Origin: G963665975 sp963665975
GTDB lineage: Bacteria > Bacteroidota > Rhodothermia > Rhodothermales > Bin80
Direction of reading: 5' to 3'
Assembly: GCA_963665975.1 (NCBI GenBank)
Contig: OY762508.1
Location: 2,604,001-2,668,000, forward strand
Length of the DNA: 64,000 bases
Shown: positions 9,233 through 17,502 of the stretch, one piece after another
Numbering within the stretch: position 1 is the stretch's first letter
Layout: the number at the start of each line of letters is the position of its first letter
Program-made: the position numbers and the translations under genes
The notes under the pieces: model-generated
The model's input: the letters and a program-made list of their open reading frames with translations, nothing else
Databases searched by the model: none
Told to the model about the DNA's origin: nothing

Positions 9233-9443
9233 AGTTCTTGGGGTTGATGGTGAATGAATTGGGCCATAATTGGTTTAATTGGGCCAAGGAGGCCGGAAGA
9301 AACCCCTGAAATTGAAGACAGTGCACATGAAAGATCCCTTATTCTTGCCAGATTCCACTGTTGTGGAAATTGAACATCCAACAAGAAACGTTTAGTGGAG
9401 GTTAGTGGCGACTTCCCTTCTTCACAGCCAAACCAGTTGATCG

Positions 9444-9761
9444 TTACTCTTTACAGTCTGCTGCGTTATCCCATCTACTCTCTCGCCAGCCGGAGATTAT
9501 CCCGAATTCCCCACATTCCAGGCAATGCCAATGAATTGGATCTTGAACACTGTCGAGTGCGCCGATGACCTCTCCCGTGCAGCCTTTTGTCCGGCACGTG
9601 ATATTGGTTTCGATACGCCACCGAGGGTCGGGATAGGAAATTGTCACAGCATAGATAACCAGTAATACAAAGCTGGCAAGCTCTCGAGCCTATTCAGGCA
9701 ACACGTCGGGGATCTCACCTTCCTCATTCAGGAAGTGGCGAATGTCGGTGACGTAGCCCAT
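9444..9761 (-). pseudogene. Small zinc-ribbon protein gene interrupted by one in-frame TAG
   Basis: From the ATG at 9761 the frame reads MGYVTDIRHFLNEEGEIPDV and LPE, meets TAG at 9692-9690 (codon 24), then continues in the same frame without another stop to 9444, through ARELASFVLL to a zinc-ribbon-like part with CRTKGC and HWHCLECG and ending in GWRESRWDN. From memory, intact members of this family have an HFL-x-E-x-GEIP start joined to the CxxC part, so the two halves belong together. The second half alone could be made from the GTG at 9647 (67 residues). I read it as a gene killed by a single nonsense change; suppression of TAG is possible but unsupported. Confidence 0.65.
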
Positions 9762-9942
9762 TGTCAGGGGTCTCGTGCTTCATTCTTCGCCTTCGTCAAC
9801 TCCCACGGTTAGACCCGTCTCACTCATGCCAGGTCGACAGGATTTGGAATCGATGTCTGATCGGATTCTATCCTGACACAGTGGACTACCTCAAGGACGA
9901 CTCACGTCTCGGTTGACAGAATTAATAAACCTGGCAGTTCTG
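9762..9942. other. Non-coding stretch between tRNA-Leu and the zinc-ribbon pseudogene
   Basis: No gene is visible. An imperfect hairpin lies at about 9839-9874 (AGGATTTGGAATCGAT paired with ATCGGATTCTATCCT). It has no T-run and is not a convincing terminator. Confidence 0.4.
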
Positions 9943-10027
9943 TACCCGGGGTGGGACTCGAACCCACACGTCCTCATCGGACAACGGATTTTGAGTCCGT
10001 CGCGTCTACCAATTCCGCCACCCGGGC
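9943..10027 (-). tRNA. tRNA-Leu (anticodon CAA)
   Basis: The minus strand folds as an 85-nt class II tRNA. The acceptor stem GCCCGGG pairs with CCCGGGT (one G-U), the D arm is GCGG-AATTGGTAGA-CGC, and the anticodon arm ACGGA-CTCAAAA-TCCGT shows anticodon CAA. The variable arm is long (GTCC paired with GGAC) and the T arm is GTGGG-TTCGAGT-CCCAC. The discriminator base is A and CCA is not encoded. The long variable arm and A73 fit leucine. Confidence 0.95.
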
Positions 10028-10039
10028 AGGATGACGATT

Positions 10040-11425
10040 CTACAACGTCGGACGGCGCCAGGATCCACCCCCATAATTCGCCAAAAACCGGATAATGGAC
10101 GCAATGCCCTCACGAAACCGATCTACGCCAAAATGCTCGTTGGGCGAATGAATGGCGTCAGAGTCCAGACCAAATCCCATAAGCACACTGTCCAGCCCGA
10201 GGAGCCTCTTGAAGTCAGCGACAACGGGAATGCTGCCACCAATCCGGGTAAAGAACGGACGCTTTCCATATACCGCGCCCAGCGCCTGCGCGGCAGCCTC
10301 CATCGCCGGACTGCTTGTGTCCACCAGTACGCCCTGCCCACCATGCAAGGCGCGAAAATCCAACCGCATCGTCTCCGGCGTGCGCTCCTCAAAATACCTG
10401 CGGATCTTGCCTGTAATCTCCTCAGGCGTCTGGTTGGGAACGAGCCGCATCGAGATTTTGGCACTGGCCGTTGACGGCAACACGGTCTTGGCCCCGGCGC
10501 CCGTGTAGCCGCCCCAGATCCCGTTGCAGTCCAGTGTCGGCCGCGCCGTGGCCCCTTCAAGGGCTGAATAGCCTGCTTCCGACTGTGTGTGGCGGACGCC
10601 AACGTCGGCCGCCCACCCGCTCGAGTCAAACGGAAGCTCCCGCATCGCGCCCCGCTCTGCATCCGTCAGCGGACGAACATTATCATAAAAGCCATCGATG
10701 GTTACGCGGTGGCCACGGTCATGCAATCCGGCAATAAGTCGCGCCAGGGCATTGATAGGATTCTCGATAGCGCCGCCGTAGGTGCCGGAGTGCAGGTCGC
10801 GATCAGGACCGGTAAGCGTGACCTCGACATATGCCAGACCGCGCAGGCCGCAGGTAATGGACGGAACGCCAGGAGCAAACAACGCCGTGTCCGAAATCAC
10901 AACGATGTCCGCCTTTAGCCGCGCGGCCTGCTCCTCAATGAAATATGCCAGATTTGTCGAGCCGCATTCCTCCTCGCCCTCAAGAATATACTTGATGTTG
11001 ACGGGCGGGCGGCCAGCGGTGCGCACGTAGGACTCGAGCGCTTTCAGGTGCATGAAGAGCTGTCCCTTGTCATCGCAGGCGCCGCGCGCGTACAGAAGGC
11101 CATCCCGGATGATGGGCTCGAAGGGCGGCGAATCCCACAACTCCAACGGGTCGGCAGGCTGTACGTCGTAGTGGCCGTACACCAGCACGGTCGGAAGATG
11201 CACGCCCGCGACTATTTCGCCATAAACGATAGGATGCCCCGCAGTAGCGATAACCTCTGCGCGGGCGCCAATATTCTGCAGGTGGTTAGCGAGCCAGTCC
11301 GCTGCGCGGCAGACATCGTCCGCGAATGCGGGATCCGTGCTGATTGACTGGATGCGAAGAAGATCCTTCAACTCCTGGATAAAGGCGTCTTCATGCGCCT
11401 GGGCGTATCGCAGAGCGTCCTGCAT
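10040..11425 (-). CDS. M20-family dipeptidase
   Basis: A 461-residue cytoplasmic metallopeptidase with no signal peptide. Zinc-site motifs are complete: YGHYDVQP (His85, Asp87), GACDDKG (bridging Asp about 118), EGEEECGS (Glu about 151-152) and HSPNEHF near the C-terminus. The lid or dimerisation domain occupies roughly residues 210-380 (DLHSGTYGG begins it). Family members of this length cleave dipeptides and short peptides with a free C-terminus. The stop lies 13 bp from the tRNA-Leu gene on the same strand. The next upstream gene, a small lipoprotein, stops 13 bp before this start, so cotranscription is likely. Confidence 0.9.
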   Translation of the reverse strand: MQDALRYAQAHEDAFIQELKDLLRIQSISTDPAFADDVCRAADWLANHLQNIGARAEVIATAGHPIVYGEIVAGVHLPTVLVYGHYDVQPADPLELWDSPPFEPIIRDGLLYARGACDDKGQLFMHLKALESYVRTAGRPPVNIKYILEGEEECGSTNLAYFIEEQAARLKADIVVISDTALFAPGVPSITCGLRGLAYVEVTLTGPDRDLHSGTYGGAIENPINALARLIAGLHDRGHRVTIDGFYDNVRPLTDAERGAMRELPFDSSGWAADVGVRHTQSEAGYSALEGATARPTLDCNGIWGGYTGAGAKTVLPSTASAKISMRLVPNQTPEEITGKIRRYFEERTPETMRLDFRALHGGQGVLVDTSSPAMEAAAQALGAVYGKRPFFTRIGGSIPVVADFKRLLGLDSVLMGFGLDSDAIHSPNEHFGVDRFREGIASIIRFLANYGGGSWRRPTL

Positions 11426-11438
11426 GGGATTAGGGAGA

Positions 11439-11960
11439 TTATAGCTCGCTCTCGTCGCGCCAGACCTGGAGCTTCCAGGCCCGTGTGGTGTCGGCGCGCA
11501 CGAGCACGAAGTTTACGTTACCGTCGCCCCGGAAGGCTTCTCCGCCCTCCAGGACAATCGTCAGGTTGAAGGAGCGGACGACGCGCATGCGCAACATGGC
11601 ATCGAACGCCTGCTGCGACAGCACCTGATTCCATTGTAGCTGAATAAGCGCCGCATTCTGAAACAGCCGCCGCGTGGACTCCAGTTCCTGAATAAAGCTC
11701 CATTCGCGATCAATGCCCGCATCGTAGTCCGTGTACTGAAAAACAAACGATGAGTCAATGAGCGGCTCATATAAGGATAGGTCGCGCAGTTCGTACGCGT
11801 TGCGGAAATTAGTGAAGAACCCGTCGACCGTCCTGGGATCACCCAACAGGTCGCCAAACGCATCGCCCTCGCCCAACCCCGGAGCAAATGGATTGCACGC
11901 CCATCCAAGGCTCAAATGAGCAAGCAGAAGGCCGGGCACGATGATGGCCTTGTATTTCAC
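11439..11960 (-). CDS. Small lipoprotein, NTF2-like fold suspected
   Basis: The product has 173 residues with a lipoprotein signal MKYKAIIVPGLLLAHLSLGW followed by AC (Cys22). The mature part has an alpha/beta pattern with FRNAYELRDLSLYEPLIDSS then strands ending in WKLQVWRD, like NTF2/SnoaL-type domains. No catalytic residues are evident. It follows another lipoprotein of similar size and plan after 9 bp, and the two may be diverged paralogues. Function unknown; probable periplasmic face of a membrane. Confidence 0.65.
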   Translation of the reverse strand: MKYKAIIVPGLLLAHLSLGWACNPFAPGLGEGDAFGDLLGDPRTVDGFFTNFRNAYELRDLSLYEPLIDSSFVFQYTDYDAGIDREWSFIQELESTRRLFQNAALIQLQWNQVLSQQAFDAMLRMRVVRSFNLTIVLEGGEAFRGDGNVNFVLVRADTTRAWKLQVWRDESEL

Positions 11961-11969
11961 GGGTCGTCC

Positions 11970-12542
11970 CTATTTGCCGAATTCGGCCTTGAGATCGCTC
12001 CAGGACGGACTGCTTCCCAGCTCCTGGTCCGCCCAGTGCTTTAGCGCCCAGAGGCCGTCGGCGCCCTGAGTAATCTCCCAAACGAGGCGCCCTTGTACGG
12101 TGTCAGGGACCCCCGTGCGGCGATGGTGTACTACCAACACATAGTTAGCGTCCAGCGTATAGCGCGCATCCCCAAGATCGGTTGTGCTCTCTTCCAGACG
12201 CAACAGATTTCCGCTGGCGTCCCCCGCGGCTTCGGCCATGGTCGTAAAGTAGCCGTTCTCCTCGGTGTGACCCCAGTTCGCCCACAGGGAGAGATTGCGC
12301 GCCTCCGCAACCGCCGTGGGCTCAAAGACCAGGTCCTGGTCGAGGGATCGCCGGTAGTTTGCGGCATTCATTTCAGCAATGGCCGCTTTAAGGTTCTCTA
12401 TCACGACATCGGGCGCGTCCGGCTGAATAAACTGTCCGCTTTCGCCGATCGGCGGCTCGGGAGACCGCGGACCAAACAGGTCACAGGCCGCCTGGGTACA
12501 GGCGGCAATGACAATGAGAACAAAGAGTAGACTGCGAAGCAT
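11970..12542 (-). CDS. Small lipoprotein, likely paralogue of the downstream gene
   Basis: A 190-residue protein with signal MLRSLLFVLIVIAACTQAAC; lipidation could be at Cys15 or Cys20. The mature part runs VIENLKAAIAEMNAANYRRS, LDQDLVFEPT, then beta strands ending LWALKHWADQE. This is the same order (helix with a Y/N-rich turn, then strands ending in a W-rich strand) as in the next gene. It lies 29 bp downstream of ispH on the same strand. No enzymatic motif is seen. Function unknown. Confidence 0.65.
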   Translation of the reverse strand: MLRSLLFVLIVIAACTQAACDLFGPRSPEPPIGESGQFIQPDAPDVVIENLKAAIAEMNAANYRRSLDQDLVFEPTAVAEARNLSLWANWGHTEENGYFTTMAEAAGDASGNLLRLEESTTDLGDARYTLDANYVLVVHHRRTGVPDTVQGRLVWEITQGADGLWALKHWADQELGSSPSWSDLKAEFGK

Positions 12543-12571
12543 CTCGGCTGCGTATAGGACGGCGCCTGCAC

Positions 12572-13801
12572 TCAGTCCATGACCACGCAGGCAAAATCCT
12601 CCAGTACGTCCTCAAGCGGACGCGTTCCTGGAACCCATCCGGCAACCCGGTGAATGACCTGGTCGAGGAGAACGTCCGGGCACGAGGCCCCGGCCGTCAA
12701 GGCGACATTTAACGGGCGGTGCTCGGGCAACCACTCATCGGTCTCGACGAGGGTCTTTGTGGAATAGTCAAAATGCCGCAGCCGGAGCGGAGACAACAGC
12801 TCTCCCGCATCCTTGATGAAATAGGTTGGTGCTACAGCGTCACAGAGCCCGACCAGATGGCTCGTATTCGACGAATTGTAGCCGCCCACAACAAGGGCGA
12901 TATCTATGCCGTCGTCGAGTAGTGCCCGTGTAGCCTGCTGGTTTTCGTTGGTCGCATAGCAGAGCGTGTCGCTCGTATCTGCAAAGAAGTCGGGATTTCC
13001 ATAACGGGCCACGACAGCTTGCCGCAGCAATTTCGCTATAGCCCTGGTCTCGGTTGCCAGCATGGTGGTTTGATTCACAACCCCTATGCGCTGGAGATCG
13101 CGTCCCGGATCAAAGCCTTCCGAATGGCGATCATGGAATCGCTCGAAAAAGAACGATGCGGACACCTCTCCCCGAATTACGCGGCACAAATCCTGCGTCT
13201 CCCCCAAATCGCGCACCACGACAACAGGAGAATTCTGGCGCGCGTGCGAGAATGTGGCCCGCGTCTCTTCGTGGTAGCGCTTGCCGTGTACAATAATGGT
13301 GTAGTTATTCTTTCCAAGCTGGTTGCTCCGCCGCCAGACCCGCTCAATGAATGGACATGTCGTGTCGTAGGTCTTGATGTCAATGCCGCGACGCTTCAGA
13401 TCAGCCTGAATTTCCAACGTCGCTCCAAAGGCCGGAATCAGGACTATGTCTTCAGGCGTCAACGTATCGAACGGGATGAGCTGTTCGCCGGTCACAGATC
13501 GCAAGAATCGCATCCCACGGCGCTGCAAGTCCTCGTTGACGTGCGGATTGTGGATCATCTCGGAGAGCATGAAGAGCTGCCGGTCCGGGTTCTCTTCAAT
13601 GGCGCGATACGCGATCTCGACGGCGTTTTCCACACCGTAACAAAACCCGAAATGCCGTGCTACCTTGAATCGTATCGGTCCAAAATCCAGCAACGATGGC
13701 GACAGGTCTCGCTTGCGTGGATCCTGACGCTGCCGGGCCTGCTTTACCGCAGTAATAATGGAACTCTTATAAAATCTCGGAATGTGAAACTGTCGTGGCA
13801 T
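12572..13801 (-). CDS. ispH: 4-hydroxy-3-methylbut-2-enyl diphosphate reductase
   Basis: This 409-residue protein is the last enzyme of the MEP isoprenoid pathway, making IPP and DMAPP. The three Fe-S ligand cysteines are visible in HFGFCYGVENA, DTTCPFIERVW and DTLCYATNENQQA, and the catalytic loop in VNQTTMLATET; GGYNSSNTSHL supplies substrate-binding residues. It is longer than the roughly 315-residue enterobacterial form because of an N-terminal extension of about 45 residues and an insert; long forms of about 400 residues occur in cyanobacteria and some other phyla. Identity is secure. Confidence 0.95.
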   Translation of the reverse strand: MPRQFHIPRFYKSSIITAVKQARQRQDPRKRDLSPSLLDFGPIRFKVARHFGFCYGVENAVEIAYRAIEENPDRQLFMLSEMIHNPHVNEDLQRRGMRFLRSVTGEQLIPFDTLTPEDIVLIPAFGATLEIQADLKRRGIDIKTYDTTCPFIERVWRRSNQLGKNNYTIIVHGKRYHEETRATFSHARQNSPVVVVRDLGETQDLCRVIRGEVSASFFFERFHDRHSEGFDPGRDLQRIGVVNQTTMLATETRAIAKLLRQAVVARYGNPDFFADTSDTLCYATNENQQATRALLDDGIDIALVVGGYNSSNTSHLVGLCDAVAPTYFIKDAGELLSPLRLRHFDYSTKTLVETDEWLPEHRPLNVALTAGASCPDVLLDQVIHRVAGWVPGTRPLEDVLEDFACVVMD

Positions 13802-13872
13802 GAGTGGTTCTGCTACGAGTAGTTGATGGTAAAATGGTACGCGCCATACCGTTGCATTGTTCAGCAGGTGTG

Positions 13873-15003
13873 CTACAGGCGGCGGCTCAACTGCGGCTGC
13901 ACCGACCGCTTGAACGCCATATACCGGTTGTCCAGTATCGCCTTCCGCGCCTCGGCCATAAGCCAGGCATATAGCGACAGATTTTGCAAGGAAGCAATCT
14001 GGAGGCCTAGGATTTCGCCGGCCATGAACAGGTGGCGGACATAGGCCTTGGAGAAGGTCTGCGACACGTAGCCGTCCAGACCCGGATCAAGCGCCGAAAA
14101 ATCGTCACGCCACTTTCGATTGCGAATGTTCAACACGCCATCGGTTGTAAAGAGCATGCCATTGCGCCCGTTACGTGTGGGCAGCACGCAATCAAACATG
14201 TCAACACCCCGTGCGACGGCTTCCAGCAGATTTGCAGGCGTGCCGACGCCCATAAGGTAGCGCGGCTTGTCCATCGGCAATTCTTCGGTGACTACTTCCA
14301 CGATGTCGTACATCTGCTCAGCTGCTTCTCCTACAGAAAGGCCGCCGATGGCGTACCCCGGAAATTCCATGTCAACGAGACGCCGTGCACATTCACGTCG
14401 CAACACCTGGTAGACAACGCCTTGGACAATGGCGAAAAGGGCTTGCAAATGCCCGTAGAGCGCCTCCGTTTCCGCGAAGCGTTGTTGGCACCGTGCGGCC
14501 CATGCCACCGTCCTGTCGTTGGCACAACGCGCATAGGCCTCCGTTACGTTACCGGGTGGACACTCATCCAACACCATCATAATATCTGATCCCAATACTC
14601 GCTGCGTATCTACTACCGATTCCGGCGTAAAAATGTGTGAAGAACCATCGATATGGCTTTGAAAGGCTACGCCGCTATCTGTAATCTTGCGACGATCTGC
14701 GAGCGAATAGACCTGGTAGCCGCCAGAATCGGTGAGCATCGGACGAGTCCAGCGCATGAATGTGTGCAGCCCGCCCGCCCGTTCCAGGATTTCTGGGCCA
14801 GGCCTCAAATAGAGGTGGTATGTATTGCCGAGAATGATCTGCGCCCGCACGTCCTGCATCAGTTCGCGAGGCGCTACAGCCTTTACGGTGCCTACCGTGC
14901 CGACCGGCATGAAAACGGGTGTCGTCACCATCCCATGGTCCGTTTCCAGACTCGCCGCGCGCGCACGTGATGCAGGATCCACGTGTTCAAGTGTGAACTG
15001 CAT
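13873..15003 (-). CDS. tgt: tRNA-guanine transglycosylase lacking the zinc-ligand cysteines
   Basis: With the ATG at 15003 the protein has 376 residues. The start is fixed by a strong SD (AAGGAGG) and the TGATG overlap with the upstream gene. Tgt exchanges guanine-34 of certain tRNAs for preQ1 or queuine. Core motifs are intact: MLTDSGGYQVYSL, IDGSSHIF, YAIGGLSVGE and the nucleophile region DMFDCVLPTRNGRNG. The C-terminal zinc site normally reads CxCxxC before NFSRAYLRHLF; here that stretch is LDPGLDGYVSQTFSKAYVRHLF in two halves, so all three Cys are missing while the His stays. IVQGG is IVQGV. Whether it still folds and works is open. Confidence 0.9.
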   Translation of the reverse strand: MQFTLEHVDPASRARAASLETDHGMVTTPVFMPVGTVGTVKAVAPRELMQDVRAQIILGNTYHLYLRPGPEILERAGGLHTFMRWTRPMLTDSGGYQVYSLADRRKITDSGVAFQSHIDGSSHIFTPESVVDTQRVLGSDIMMVLDECPPGNVTEAYARCANDRTVAWAARCQQRFAETEALYGHLQALFAIVQGVVYQVLRRECARRLVDMEFPGYAIGGLSVGEAAEQMYDIVEVVTEELPMDKPRYLMGVGTPANLLEAVARGVDMFDCVLPTRNGRNGMLFTTDGVLNIRNRKWRDDFSALDPGLDGYVSQTFSKAYVRHLFMAGEILGLQIASLQNLSLYAWLMAEARKAILDNRYMAFKRSVQPQLSRRL

Positions 15004-15569
15004 CAGGTTTCCTCCTTGCTGATACGTTGCCGCAGATACTCCAGCAAGACAGGGTGGTGCTTCGGGGGCAGTCCGATTGCATAGGGCACGCCATCGGCCC
15101 AAACGATCATCACGTCAGGCGTTACGCGATTCAAAAAGGACTGCGTTGCGGCGTACGGTCGGTACTGCCGGTAATAGCATAGCGCAGACACGGATACAAC
15201 CTGCGTGATGGATGCATAGGGCAAGGCGGCCGTGCGCCGCCCCTGGCGCAAGATGAGATGGGTGTCGCCAGGCTTGATGACGGCCGCCGGCGCGAAGCCA
15301 ACCACGCACGTGAGTACAAAGAGAAGCACACCAGTAATTTGGCCTGTCCAGAAGACCAAAGTGATCGAACTCCGGGGATCGCCCAACACAGCCGGGCGCA
15401 GCCAGGTCCATGCAAGAAAATTGGTCAGAATCAATGCGAGCGCAATGGCGGACAGGGAAAGCAGAAATAGTGCTTCGGCTTGGCGTGGATCGCGTACGAA
15501 GCGGCGAATACCGCCGCCGAGAAGCGAATGAGCAGGATGAAAACGAGGCGGCAGGCGGAGAGCATTCAT
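15003..15569 (-). CDS. Membrane protein with two helices and a C-terminal PH-like part, unknown function
   Basis: A 188-residue protein with two predicted membrane helices: about residues 35-58 (ALFLLSLSAIALALILTNFL) and 74-98 (LVFWTGQITGVLLFVLTCVV). They are followed by a soluble part with HLILRQGRRTAALPYASITQ, which resembles the start of bacterial PH-like (bPH2/YdbT-type) domains. It lies between mlaD and tgt in the same direction; its stop overlaps the tgt start by one base. Function unknown; the position suggests cotranscription with the mla genes. Confidence 0.6.
   Translation of the reverse strand: MNALRLPPRFHPAHSLLGGGIRRFVRDPRQAEALFLLSLSAIALALILTNFLAWTWLRPAVLGDPRSSITLVFWTGQITGVLLFVLTCVVGFAPAAVIKPGDTHLILRQGRRTAALPYASITQVVSVSALCYYRQYRPYAATQSFLNRVTPDVMIVWADGVPYAIGLPPKHHPVLLEYLRQRISKEET
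15011..15017 (-). promoter_or_regulatory. Strong ribosome binding site of tgt
   Basis: On the minus strand AAGGAGG ends 7 bases before the ATG at 15003. It decides this start over the upstream in-frame ATG at 15102, which lies inside the preceding gene. Confidence 0.75.
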
Positions 15570-15578
15570 GCCTGGAAG

Positions 15579-16670
15579 TTATCGCTGCTGCGTTCCTCGA
15601 CCAGCTTCCTGCACGGACTGTAGCGCGGAGTCCAGGGCAGCAGTGCGTGCAGTCAGGCGCTCCTCCCACAACAACAGCGCACGCTCCTTGTCCTGTAGTT
15701 GTCGAAAACTCTCCGTGATCGCCTGTTCGCGGATTTCAAAGGAGGCCGGCTCCATATAGCCACGCTCCTCAAAGTATCGCTTGAACAACCAGTTGTGCTT
15801 GCCCGCCTCCATAAGTTCAGCAAACCGAAATGCGCCCAGGCTTCCCCAGTTCAGCAGGTTTTCTGCGCCGTTCGCCAATGTCCGCAGGTTGGTGGTAATG
15901 GCCTCCAGCGTGTCCATGGTTGCGAGCACGCGGTCATAGGCCGCCGGATCATTCAGCAGCCTGGCAATCGTGCCGTCGCCCTCATCGACCTTGGACAGGA
16001 TGGATTGCACCCCCTCGGTAGCCTCTCTGGCCAGGTCAACCAGCGCTTCAGCGTCGTTACCGAGATGCTCCAGGAGGCGGTTACTCGCGTCAATGGCGTC
16101 GACCAGGCTGTTATACAACGCCGGATCGTAGACTAGCTTTCCAAGGGTTCCTTCGCCGTTTCGCACGTCTTCCACGATCCGCTCGAACGAAGTCGCAGAC
16201 TGCTCAAACCGCTGCACTGATGCCAGCGCTTTGTCGGTGATTTCGTAGAGGTCGAATGGGTCGACACCCCTGATCGTCCTGGCTTCGCTTAATCCCTCAG
16301 GCTCGGACATACCCGGTGCTACCGGCGGGTTCACCAGGACAACGATCATTTGCCCGAGCAAGCCCTCGGTCTTGATCTGAGCTTGCGTGCTGTCATGGAT
16401 CAGGTGCTGTGATGCGCTGCGGATGGCCATGGACACTTCAATCTGTCCGCCGGTAGTTGCAGGCAGCGCAACACTCTCGACGGCGCCTACGCTCACTCCC
16501 TGGAACTGCACATCAGCCCCCGAACGGAGGCCAGACACCTGATTGAAGTGGCTCTTGACGATGACCCGGTCGCTGAAGAAGAACGACCGGTTGGCCACGC
16601 CAAAGATAGCCGCGCCAAAAAGGATAACTCCCGCCAGTATGACCAATCCAACCCGAGCCTGACGTGTCAT
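15579..16670 (-). CDS. mlaD: MCE-domain substrate-binding protein of an Mla-type lipid transporter
   Basis: A 363-residue protein with one N-terminal membrane helix (VGLVILAGVILFGAAIFGVA) and an MCE domain over about residues 38-125 (VKSHFNQVSGLRSGADVQFQ, GVSVGAVESV, TEGLLGQMIVVL). A long alpha-helical tail to the C-terminus is longer than in E. coli MlaD and may form a coiled tube or needle. It binds lipids on the periplasmic side of the MlaFE complex. It is 47 bp downstream of mlaF. Family assignment is firm; lipid and direction of transport are not known. Confidence 0.85.
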   Translation of the reverse strand: MTRQARVGLVILAGVILFGAAIFGVANRSFFFSDRVIVKSHFNQVSGLRSGADVQFQGVSVGAVESVALPATTGGQIEVSMAIRSASQHLIHDSTQAQIKTEGLLGQMIVVLVNPPVAPGMSEPEGLSEARTIRGVDPFDLYEITDKALASVQRFEQSATSFERIVEDVRNGEGTLGKLVYDPALYNSLVDAIDASNRLLEHLGNDAEALVDLAREATEGVQSILSKVDEGDGTIARLLNDPAAYDRVLATMDTLEAITTNLRTLANGAENLLNWGSLGAFRFAELMEAGKHNWLFKRYFEERGYMEPASFEIREQAITESFRQLQDKERALLLWEERLTARTAALDSALQSVQEAGRGTQQR

Positions 16671-16717
16671 GGTAGTTGTGGCGTTAGGCGCTGCCAGATA
16701 CTAGTAGAATAGTAAGC

Positions 16718-17491
16718 TTAAACACCAAAGAAGTTGCGGAGAGCAGTGTGGTTGCTATTCCTCAATGCCTGGAACGAGCCGCTTACGGCAATGCGTCCTT
16801 CATGCAGGAAATGCGCGGCGTCCGCGATGATTTCAGCGCACAACAGATCATGCGTGATGGTAACCGACGTTATGCCCCGCTCCTCCCGGAGGCGGACGAT
16901 GAGTTGCGCTACAGCGCGGACGCTCGCGGGGTCAAGGCCGGTAGTTGGCTCGTCATACAGCAGTATGGCGGGCTCAAGCACTATGGCGCGCGCCAGCGCG
17001 ACACGCTTGCGCTGCCCGCCGGACAGCTCGGCAGGGTATTGCGGCCCCATGTCAGGCAGGTTGACCCAATTCAGAGCCTCCCCGACGCGCCTGGCGCGCT
17101 CCGCAGGCTCCAGTGTGGTATGGCGACGCAGCAGGAAGTCGATGTTCTCAAAGACGGTCATCGAATCAAAAAGCGCTCCGCCCTGGAACAGATAGCCAAT
17201 GCTCAGCCGTAGCGCATCCATGGCCTCGTTGTCCAGGTCGTTCACATGCTGGCCATTCACCCACACGGCGCCCCGATTCGGGCGGATCAGCCGCACGATG
17301 TGTTTGATGAGCACGCTCTTGCCGCTCCCCGAGCCACCCATCACTACGACCGATGTACCCCGCTCGACGTCTATCGACACGCCTCGCAGGACAGGATGGT
17401 CACCAAACGATTTGTGAATGTCTCGTAACCCAATGACGACGTGATCGGGTGGCGGCGCAAGATGCCCGCTGGATTGCTCGATTTCGGTCAT
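16718..17491 (-). CDS. mlaF: ABC transporter ATP-binding protein, Mla type
   Basis: A 257-residue ABC ATPase with Walker A GGSGSGKS, Q-loop LFQGGALF, signature LSGGQRKRVALARA, Walker B ILLYDEPTTGLDP and switch His in VTITHD. The LFQ(x)GALFDSMTV segment is typical of MlaF. It powers the lipid transporter with the MlaE permease (11 bp upstream on the same strand) and the MlaD protein downstream. Confidence 0.92.
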   Translation of the reverse strand: MTEIEQSSGHLAPPPDHVVIGLRDIHKSFGDHPVLRGVSIDVERGTSVVVMGGSGSGKSVLIKHIVRLIRPNRGAVWVNGQHVNDLDNEAMDALRLSIGYLFQGGALFDSMTVFENIDFLLRRHTTLEPAERARRVGEALNWVNLPDMGPQYPAELSGGQRKRVALARAIVLEPAILLYDEPTTGLDPASVRAVAQLIVRLREERGITSVTITHDLLCAEIIADAAHFLHEGRIAVSGSFQALRNSNHTALRNFFGV

Positions 17492-17502
17492 AAGGCCGGG
17501 AC

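Noticed and set aside
9913..10474. Plus-strand open frames over the tRNA and M20 gene
   Set aside because: One covers the tRNA-Leu sequence and the other is antisense to the M20 dipeptidase.
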